This document shows positions 16,449 to 21,480 of a stretch of DNA of 21,480 nucleotides, in pieces. Below the pieces are notes generated by a model. It was not told the origin of the DNA and ran no database searches. It saw only the letters and a list, made by a program, of their open reading frames with translations. This DNA is from CAYYGL01 sp964471235. Its GTDB lineage: Bacteria; Calditrichota; Calditrichia; RBG-13-44-9; J075. The stretch is taken from assembly GCA_964471235.1 (NCBI GenBank), contig CAYYGL010000077.1, positions 1-21,480 of the forward strand, read 5' to 3'. The translations under genes were made by a program, and so were the position numbers. Positions within the stretch are counted from its first letter, which is position 1; each line of letters begins with the position of its first letter.

Positions 16449-17512
16449 TAATACTCCTCCGGTACCAAAATGGTGCGTTTCAGATAACGATGGTTCAAAG
16501 TATCCTGAAATACCTCATTTATCCGGCTCAGCGGAAGCGTCTGGATAAACGGGGTGATGCGGATTTTTTCTTCCCCAATCAGTTTGACAATCTCCGGGTA
16601 AAGTTCCGCTTTGCAGCCCCAGGTGCCAATTGCTTTGGCATCAAACGCCATCAGGTTGCTCAGGCGAATTTCCACTTTATCCATGGTAAATCCCACCACG
16701 GAGAGAGTGCTGCCGAAGGTCAGGAGATTGAAAGCCAATTCCTGCCCGGGTTTGGTACCGGACATCTCGAATACCTTCCAGCCCACTGAGGGGGCGTTTA
16801 ATTCCCGGGCAATTTCCCTGACCCGGGTTTTCACATGCTTCACATCCATCCCGCTGACATTGAGCGTGGCATCGATCCCCGCTGTTTTCACCAGGTCCAA
16901 TTTTTCTTCGCTAATATCCAGCGCCAGAACGGTGGCACCTTTCACCCGGGCGATTTGCGCGCCGTAGGTGCCAATGCCGCCCACGCCGATGACGATGGCA
17001 AAATCTCCCGCCTGCAATTCCGATTTTTCCACCACCTGGTAGGGGGTTGAGACTGCATCGGCGACGACTGCCAGGTGCGAAAGGGGAAAGTGCTGCAACA
17101 TGTCCTCCGGCACCGGGCAGAGAAATTTTGCCGGCACTTTCACGTGGGAGGCAAAACCGCCGTCGAAATCATTTCCGGGCATCAACTGGTTACGGCAGAT
17201 GTTGCTGCGCCCCTGGCGGCAGAAATGGCATTCACCGCAGGGCAGTACCGCCGGCACTATCACCGGTTTGTCGATCCACTCATCTTCCCCGGCGACCACC
17301 ACACCGCTGATTTCGTGCCCCAGGGTCAGGGGCAGTTCGTGGCGGGTCTTTACCCCGTCATGCCAGAAACTCAGGTCCGTGTGACAAACCCCGCAGCCGG
17401 CGACTTTTATGAGCACCTCTCCCGCTCCCGGTTCCGGCAGCGCCTTCTCCATTCGTTGGAACGGTTCGTTTACCTGGCTCATCTGCCAGCAATACATGTT
17501 TTCTTGTTTCAT
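16448..17512 (-). CDS. had: 6-hydroxycyclohex-1-ene-1-carbonyl-CoA dehydrogenase (Had)
   Basis: This 354-residue zinc-dependent medium-chain dehydrogenase is assigned to Had (BamQ), which oxidises 6-hydroxycyclohex-1-ene-1-carbonyl-CoA to the 6-oxo compound with NAD+. The catalytic zinc site is suggested by Cys43 in CGVCHTD and His66-Glu67 in GHEISG. The structural zinc site has Cys92, 95, 98 and 106 in CGECHFCRQGRSNIC. The NAD fold has GVGGIG at 176-181 and Asp199 at the end of strand 2, consistent with NAD rather than NADP. LMPGNDFDGGFASHVKVPA is typical of the subgroup. Specificity rests on these features together with the linked Oah and Dch genes; on sequence alone it could be another MDR alcohol dehydrogenase. 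The gene overlaps the following radical SAM gene by one base. Confidence 0.9.
   Translation of the reverse strand: MKQENMYCWQMSQVNEPFQRMEKALPEPGAGEVLIKVAGCGVCHTDLSFWHDGVKTRHELPLTLGHEISGVVVAGEDEWIDKPVIVPAVLPCGECHFCRQGRSNICRNQLMPGNDFDGGFASHVKVPAKFLCPVPEDMLQHFPLSHLAVVADAVSTPYQVVEKSELQAGDFAIVIGVGGIGTYGAQIARVKGATVLALDISEEKLDLVKTAGIDATLNVSGMDVKHVKTRVREIARELNAPSVGWKVFEMSGTKPGQELAFNLLTFGSTLSVVGFTMDKVEIRLSNLMAFDAKAIGTWGCKAELYPEIVKLIGEEKIRITPFIQTLPLSRINEVFQDTLNHRYLKRTILVPEEY
16453..16460 (-). promoter_or_regulatory. Ribosome-binding site of the coupled radical SAM gene
   Basis: GGAGGAGT on the minus strand lies just upstream of the ATG at 16448, inside the last codons of Had. With the overlapping TAATG stop-start, it indicates translational coupling of Had and the radical SAM protein. 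Confidence 0.75.
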
Positions 17513-17604
17513 AAATCCCTCTCTTGCCTGTTTTGTGTAAAATAGAAAAATGGCAATGGCTTGGCATTATGAAAAAAAGTCATGATGAGTATTAAGTAAG
17601 CTCG

Positions 17605-17660
17605 AACTCACCCCCTATTTCCCCATCTCTTACAAGAGAGGGGGATTAAGGGGGAGAGTT
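17605..17660. repeat. Dispersed palindromic repeat, copy B
   Basis: This 56-base element is nearly identical to copy A (12535-12586): AACTCACCCCCTATTTCCCC, a CTCTT-AC-AAGAG centre, then GGGGGATTAAGGGGG and GAGAGTT. The central dinucleotide is AC here and GT in copy A, and this copy has four extra bases. Confidence 0.8.
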
Positions 17661-17734
17661 TTTCGAACAATGGGAGAAACAATATAAATTTTTTTTCAAA
17701 GCGCTAACGGGTAACGAAAAATGAAACGTAAAAA

Positions 17735-17773
17735 GTAAAACGTGAAAAGTCTGCGATGCCTTTCACGTTTTAC
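17735..17773 (-). terminator. Possible terminator after the thiolase gene
   Basis: GTAAAACGTGAAA (17735-17747) pairs perfectly over 13 bp with TTTCACGTTTTAC (17761-17773) across a 13-base loop. On the minus strand it begins about 40 bases after the thiolase stop and is followed by TTTTTACG. The T-run supports a factor-independent terminator; the AT-rich stem and nearby related repeats leave a REP-like element possible. Confidence 0.5.
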
Positions 17774-17812
17774 ATACCTTTACTTCACACATCTTTAAAC
17801 CAAATCATGCCA

Positions 17813-19102
17813 CTACCACTCACCACTCACATTTTCAAACAAAACCGCGGTTCCCTGCCCGCCGCCGATACAGGCAGAGGCAATACCGTATTTAGCCCCG
17901 CGCAGGTTCATCTCCCGGGACAGGGTTAAAGACAACCGGGTGCCGGTAGCTGCCAGGGGATGCCCGATGGCGATTGCCCCGCCATTGACATTCAACCGCT
18001 CCCGGTCCAGACCCAGCTCTTTCTCACAGGCAATCACCTGGGCAGCAAACGCTTCGTTAATTTCAATTAAATCGATATCATTCAAACTCAACCCGGTCAT
18101 TTCCAACAGCAGTCGGATTGCCGGTACCGGACCGATACCCATATACTTCGGGTCCACTCCGCAGGAAGCGGAAGCGACCACCCGGACGAGCGGTTTCAGA
18201 TGGCGGGATTGGAGGAAACGGCGGTTTGCCACCACCACGGCAGCAGCGCCATCCACGATGCCGCTGGAATTCCCGGCGGTTTGCACACCCTCTTTTTCAA
18301 ATACCGGCGGCAGTTTTGCCAGCGCTTCCAGGGTGGTGGGGCGAATATTCTCATCCCGGGCAAAATCGGTTACACCTTTTGGTAACCGCACTTTGCGCGG
18401 GGTTAACCCTTCTGCCTCAAAAACAGTGGCGTTCACCGGGGTCATCTCTGCTTTCACTGCCCCATCCTCTTTGACAAAAAAGCCTCTTTCTACCGCAGCG
18501 ATTGCCCGGTCCTGGGAAAGCTTGCCAAACACATCCACCTCTTCCCGGCGGATGTTGTATTTTTTTGCCAGATTCTCGGCGGTGCGCCCCATCGGGTAAC
18601 CGGCAGCGGTGTCATCCAGCGCTTCCCAGAGCATATCTTTGAATTCCACTCTCCCCAGGTTATACCCCATCCGGTTGCCAAAGCTTACCGTGGGCGCCAG
18701 GGACATGTTTTCGGTGCCGCAGCACAGGGCGCTGTCCGCTTTGCCTAATAGAATTTGCTCCGTGGCGGTAATGATGGTCTCAAATCCGGAAGCGCAGATA
18801 CGCTGCACCATCAGTACCGGTATAGTCTGGGGAATGCCGCTGTAAAGGGAAATGTGCCTGCCAATAAAATAGGCATCGGTAGAGGCTTGCCCGATATTGG
18901 CAACGATGGTCTGGTCAATCTCGTCGGGTGAGACGCCTGCCTGCTGGAGAGCTGCCCGGCAGGCGTAAATTCCCAGGTCGGTGGGCGATACACGGGCAAG
19001 GGAGCCGCAAAATTTCCCGAACCCGGTGCGGGCGCCGTTTACCAGGTAAACATCATCATAGAGAATCCCGATCCCTTTGTTTTTGTCGTGATAGCCTTTC
19101 AT
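17813..19102 (-). CDS. Thiolase (acetyl-CoA C-acyltransferase)
   Basis: This 429-residue thiolase is predicted to cleave 3-oxoacyl-CoA with CoA. In this context the expected reaction is 3-oxopimelyl-CoA to glutaryl-CoA plus acetyl-CoA, and possibly acetoacetyl-CoA to two acetyl-CoA. Nucleophile Cys103 lies in QRICASGFE. NEAFAAQ is at 349-355, His381 in GGAIAIGHPLAATG, and the second catalytic Cys411 in SACIGGGQG. TAGNSSGIVDGAAAVV is the family signature segment. The length is slightly above the usual 390-400 residues because of an N-terminal extension (MKGYHDKNKG). I chose the ATG at 19102 because AGGTGAG lies four bases upstream; the frame remains open to a GTG at 19147 with no comparable site. 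It follows the ATPase fusion gene after 129 bases. Confidence 0.94.
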   Translation of the reverse strand: MKGYHDKNKGIGILYDDVYLVNGARTGFGKFCGSLARVSPTDLGIYACRAALQQAGVSPDEIDQTIVANIGQASTDAYFIGRHISLYSGIPQTIPVLMVQRICASGFETIITATEQILLGKADSALCCGTENMSLAPTVSFGNRMGYNLGRVEFKDMLWEALDDTAAGYPMGRTAENLAKKYNIRREEVDVFGKLSQDRAIAAVERGFFVKEDGAVKAEMTPVNATVFEAEGLTPRKVRLPKGVTDFARDENIRPTTLEALAKLPPVFEKEGVQTAGNSSGIVDGAAAVVVANRRFLQSRHLKPLVRVVASASCGVDPKYMGIGPVPAIRLLLEMTGLSLNDIDLIEINEAFAAQVIACEKELGLDRERLNVNGGAIAIGHPLAATGTRLSLTLSREMNLRGAKYGIASACIGGGQGTAVLFENVSGEW

Positions 19103-19106
19103 AACT

Positions 19107-19113
19107 CTCACCT
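19107..19113 (-). promoter_or_regulatory. Ribosome-binding site deciding the thiolase start
   Basis: AGGTGAG on the minus strand sits four bases before the ATG at 19102 and decides between that start and the upstream GTG at 19147. Confidence 0.7.
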
Positions 19114-19205
19114 TTTTTTCTTTTTTTTCAACGGTAATAGAACTCACTGGGCATTTAGCCTACGCCGGGTAAAGACTTAAACTTTTGGAAATCAGGTAAA
19201 GGCTG

Positions 19206-19232
19206 AGGCGAAGTTTATCAATTCTTTCGCCT
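19206..19232. repeat. Small hairpin at the end of the fusion gene
   Basis: AGGCGAA (19206-19212) pairs with TTCGCCT (19226-19232) across 13 bases, touching the stop codon of the dehydrogenase-ATPase fusion. No T-run follows on the minus strand, so partial termination or transcript-end protection is only possible. Confidence 0.35.
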
Positions 19233-21082
19233 TATTCGGTAACCGCTGTCCCGTCTTTGATATCCGCCACCTTGTTTGCCTGAAGTTGAAAATGTTTCTG
19301 AGCCAGCAACGCCGCACCGAAAGAGACCACGTAAATCGGTTTGTCAATGATATGAACCGTTTGCTGAAATTTCTCTTCCAGCAAAGTTTTCAGGTACGGA
19401 TGATAGGCTGCCACCCCGCCGATCAGGAAAATCGGAACGCTGGTGTCTACCCGTAATTTTCCCACCCGGTTGGCAATCGAAATGTAAATCCCCCGGGCAA
19501 GGTCTTCTTTGGCAACCCCGTTAAAGAGCCAGCCCATAATTTCCGTTTTGGCAAATACGGTGCAAAAGCTGTTAATCTCCTGAGGAGAATGAGATTTGGC
19601 AGCCAGGTTGCTCATCTGGGAAATATCCAATTCCGCCCGATCGGCAATTTCAGTGATAAACGCCCCGGTGCCGGCAGCACATTTGTCGTTCAGGTAGAAA
19701 TTCTCCACATGATTGTTAGCGTCGCAACGAATCACTTTGATATCTTCCCCGCCAATGTCGATAATCGTCTTTTCGCCGGAATGGTAATGTGAGGCACCCA
19801 CCGCGGCACAGTGAATCTCCGTTTTGATGATCTCCGCATCCGGGAAATGTTTCCTGCCATACCCGGTGGCACAGCTAAATTGGATATTGAAATCCGCGTG
19901 GATAGTGTGCATCACATGCTTCAGGGAGATGCGGTCCCGGTTCAGGGTTTTGAGCAGGGATTGAAACGCGACCGCACCGTCCTGGTCGATTACGGTAAAC
20001 TTGGTGTACACCGATCCCAGGTCGATGCCTAAAAAATGATGCCCGTCTTTGCGATATGTCGGTCGTCCAACCGGGCGAGCCCCGCCAATACCGGCTTTCA
20101 ATCCCGCTGAGCGTGACGCGGCATCGGGCATGATGTCCATAATGTTCTTCTGGGTAATCGCCTTCACCATATTGGTAAACGCCAGGTTCAACGGAGTACG
20201 GATGTAGTGTTTCCTGCCGTATTCCACGATTTTCCCGTTAAAATAATCAATCTCGGTGGGACGGTTGTTGATCAGGTCCACTGCCAGGGAGGGAAAATGG
20301 CTGCCTGCCCTTCGCAGGTAGCGCAAACAGCGGCGGATAAAATCATCTTCAAACTTGATCTTTTCCGCTTCCGCTACCTCGATGGCTTCCAGGATGATTT
20401 GCTCCACAATCTCCACGGTATCGGGGATTTCCATGGCTTCTTTCATGGTCAACCGACCGATGCCGCACAGGGCGCTTAACGAAGCATTCAGGATGGTCTT
20501 TACCCACACCTTGCGAATAATCTCGAACGAATCCACCATCTCTGTCTGTAACTTCACGTTGGTAAGCTGTTCGGCAAGCTCCAGGGCAATGTCGGTGCGG
20601 CTGTCATCAATGGAAGCAATATAATTGGGCGGATTGAAGAAATTCACTTTCACTACGTTCGGGGCATTGATGTTGCCGGCAAAATTGATCACCATCCGTA
20701 ATGTGTTGGATTCCCCAAACACATCGATCAACATCTCTTCCACGTCTATGCCGTTTTGGGCGCTGACCACGCAGAGGTTTTCTTTTTCCAGGTCGGCTGC
20801 CTCGTTCAATGCCGCCGGGATATGGTGGGACTTCAGGGCAAAGATCAAAATCTCCGGTTCAAATTCCGCCAAATCCCCGATATCCGAATACACATCCTTA
20901 AAAAAGGTGTGTTTTTCAATAACCCCCTCCAGGCGCAATCCTTCCCGGCTGATCAGGTTCATTTTTATCTTGTCGTGGTCGCATATTGCCACCTCACTGC
21001 CGGATTCCTGGAAATGAACCGCCAGGATCATCCCCACCGGTCCCAATCCGACCACGGCAATTCTTTTCGGAGAAGTTTCCAT
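19232..21082 (-). CDS. Fusion: ketopantoate-reductase-like dehydrogenase + BcrA/BadF/HgdC-type ATPase
   Basis: This is a 616-residue two-domain protein; numbering below counts from an upstream ATG at 21157, subtract 25 for the chosen start. Residues about 30-335 are a complete PanE/ApbA-type 2-oxoacid reductase: Rossmann GLGPVG (37-42), Lys220 in WVKTILNASLSALCG and Glu302 in RPTEIDYFNGKI match the catalytic pair of PanE. After a 35-residue linker, residues about 374-620 are an ASKHA ATPase of the benzoyl-CoA-reductase / 2-hydroxyacyl-CoA-dehydratase activator family: GIDLGSVYTK (377-386), TGYGR, DIGGEDIK (467-474), NDKCAAGTG with Cys493, CTVFAKTE with Cys532 and IGGVAAY. Both cysteines that bind the [4Fe-4S] cluster at the dimer interface are present. 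The start at 21082 has GGGAGA four bases upstream. The ATPase is expected to drive low-potential electron transfer to a reductase or dehydratase; the dehydrogenase substrate is unknown. Confidence 0.9.
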   Translation of the reverse strand: METSPKRIAVVGLGPVGMILAVHFQESGSEVAICDHDKIKMNLISREGLRLEGVIEKHTFFKDVYSDIGDLAEFEPEILIFALKSHHIPAALNEAADLEKENLCVVSAQNGIDVEEMLIDVFGESNTLRMVINFAGNINAPNVVKVNFFNPPNYIASIDDSRTDIALELAEQLTNVKLQTEMVDSFEIIRKVWVKTILNASLSALCGIGRLTMKEAMEIPDTVEIVEQIILEAIEVAEAEKIKFEDDFIRRCLRYLRRAGSHFPSLAVDLINNRPTEIDYFNGKIVEYGRKHYIRTPLNLAFTNMVKAITQKNIMDIMPDAASRSAGLKAGIGGARPVGRPTYRKDGHHFLGIDLGSVYTKFTVIDQDGAVAFQSLLKTLNRDRISLKHVMHTIHADFNIQFSCATGYGRKHFPDAEIIKTEIHCAAVGASHYHSGEKTIIDIGGEDIKVIRCDANNHVENFYLNDKCAAGTGAFITEIADRAELDISQMSNLAAKSHSPQEINSFCTVFAKTEIMGWLFNGVAKEDLARGIYISIANRVGKLRVDTSVPIFLIGGVAAYHPYLKTLLEEKFQQTVHIIDKPIYVVSFGAALLAQKHFQLQANKVADIKDGTAVTE

Positions 21083-21086
21083 GTTT

Positions 21087-21092
21087 TCTCCC
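21087..21092 (-). promoter_or_regulatory. Ribosome-binding site deciding the fusion gene start
   Basis: GGGAGA on the minus strand lies four bases upstream of the ATG at 21082. The resulting N-terminus (METSPKRIAVVGLG) places the Rossmann strand at the usual distance; the upstream ATG at 21157 would add 25 low-complexity residues. Confidence 0.65.
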
Positions 21093-21234
21093 GGTTTTGT
21101 TTTCCGTTCTCCTGTAAGGAATTTCCCTCCCCCATATTCAAGCCCCCTGGGTTCCATGGTTCGTCTGCAAGTGTAAAAGGTAATGCGTGGCGAGTATCTT
21201 CCTCCTCAACCTATTTACCCTTTACCTGCAAGCC

Positions 21235-21459
21235 CTGTCAAAATAAATTTTGACGCTCCGTTCTTTACGCCATCTGCCTCTGTCAAAATGAATTTTGATG
21301 CTCCGTTCTTTACACCATCTGCTTCTGTCAAAATAAATTTTGACGCTCTGTTCTTTACGCCATCTGCTTCTGTCAAAATAAATTTTGATGCTCCGTTCTT
21401 TACACCATCTGCCTCTGTCAAAATGAATTTTGACGCTCCGTTCTTTACACCAACTCCTT
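21235..21459. repeat. Five-copy 45-bp tandem repeat with internal palindrome
   Basis: Five units start at 21235, 21280, 21325, 21370 and 21415, each 45 bases; the last diverges in its final bases. Each unit contains the palindrome GTCAAAATNNATTTTGAC, or its 7-bp-arm variant, and a shared CTCCGTTCTTTAC segment. Only five positions vary (11, 20, 25, 35 and 44 of the unit), all by transitions. Four of the five fall in the same codon phase, which on the minus strand is the third position of a frame encoding repeats of TEADGVKNGASKFIL. There are no spacers, so this is not a CRISPR array. It may be an operator array, a minisatellite or a remnant of a repeat-rich gene. Confidence 0.9.
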
Positions 21460-21480
21460 ATGACTTTCGATTTGCTCGAT

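Larger units (their letters stand above)
17513..17812. other. Intergenic region between thiolase and Had genes
   Basis: These 300 bases hold no credible gene. They contain dispersed palindrome copy B (17605-17660) and a long AT-rich hairpin (17735-17773) just after the thiolase stop. Near-repeats of the type GAAACGTAAAAAG and AAAACGTGAAAAG lie beside the hairpin. The Had transcript may start here, but no promoter is clear. Confidence 0.5.
21083..21480. other. Region upstream of the fusion gene
   Basis: About 400 bases to the window edge hold no confident gene. The first 150 bases should contain the leader of the pathway genes; the rest is dominated by the five-copy 45-bp tandem repeat. A minus-strand frame through the repeat is open for about 65 codons but has only a TTG as in-frame start and is closed by TAA at 21458-21460. 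Confidence 0.5.

Noticed and set aside
17940..18599. 219-codon open frame on the plus strand
   Set aside because: It lies entirely opposite the thiolase gene, whose catalytic motifs are intact; the Ser/Arg-rich product shows no family features.
19232..21082. Calling the fusion gene simply a benzoyl-CoA reductase subunit (bcrA/bzdQ)
   Set aside because: The ATPase domain also fits activators of 2-hydroxyacyl-CoA dehydratases, no catalytic reductase subunit is visible here, and the extra dehydrogenase domain has no counterpart in known reductases.
21215..21421. A real small repeat protein on the minus strand
   Set aside because: The only in-frame start is TTG inside a repeat, the frame is closed by TAA just upstream, and no ribosome-binding site fits. 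I kept it as a repeat with a possible coding past.
21235..21459. CRISPR array
   Set aside because: The units abut each other as near-identical 45-bp tandem copies with no unique spacers, and no cas gene is present in the window.

Overview
The window reads as chromosomal DNA of a free-living anaerobe, with roughly half G+C by eye. The best taxonomic clue is the secreted endonuclease at 6374-7468, which ends in a domain opening with QNYPNPFNP. That sorting / FlgD-like module is characteristic of the FCB superphylum (Calditrichota, Ignavibacteria, KSB1 and relatives). A pentaheme c-type cytochrome lipoprotein and repeated GC-rich palindromes between genes fit the same group. Placement in Calditrichota/KSB1-like bacteria is an inference; there is no rRNA or ribosomal protein here to test it.

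Region 1 (1-8650) is mixed housekeeping. It has a stand-alone SNF2-family helicase (-), a MATE efflux transporter (-), a divergent REC-GAF-like-GGDEF signalling protein (+), the secreted endonuclease I (-) and a YhcC/TIGR01212-type radical SAM protein (-).

Region 2 (8951-21082, all on the minus strand) is the interesting part. It holds a nearly complete lower benzoyl-CoA degradation pathway. In transcription order from high to low coordinates the genes are: a fusion of a ketopantoate-reductase-like dehydrogenase with a BcrA/BadF/HgdC-type ATPase; a thiolase; 6-hydroxycyclohex-1-ene-1-carbonyl-CoA dehydrogenase (Had); a radical SAM protein translationally coupled to Had; 6-oxocyclohex-1-ene-1-carbonyl-CoA hydrolase (Oah/BamA); an unknown polytopic membrane protein; cyclohexa-1,5-diene-1-carbonyl-CoA hydratase (Dch); a pentaheme cytochrome lipoprotein; and a 3-hydroxyacyl-CoA dehydrogenase / enoyl-CoA hydratase fusion. 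Together Dch, Had, Oah, the dehydrogenase fusion and the thiolase would take the dienoyl-CoA product of benzoyl-CoA reductase through 3-hydroxypimelyl-CoA to glutaryl-CoA plus acetyl-CoA. The catalytic subunits of the reductase, the benzoate-CoA ligase and glutaryl-CoA dehydrogenase are not in this window.

The most novel item is the dehydrogenase-ATPase fusion (19232-21082). It is one continuous frame with the catalytic residues of the first domain and both iron-sulfur cysteines of the second. I know of no characterised protein with this architecture. The unexplained passengers (radical SAM protein, membrane protein, cytochrome) and the five-copy 45-bp palindrome-bearing tandem repeat upstream of the fusion gene are further leads. 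Spaces between the pathway genes carry two copies of a dispersed CCCCCT...AGGGGG palindrome, a pair of CCCGG repeats (one running into the radical SAM coding end) and several hairpins.
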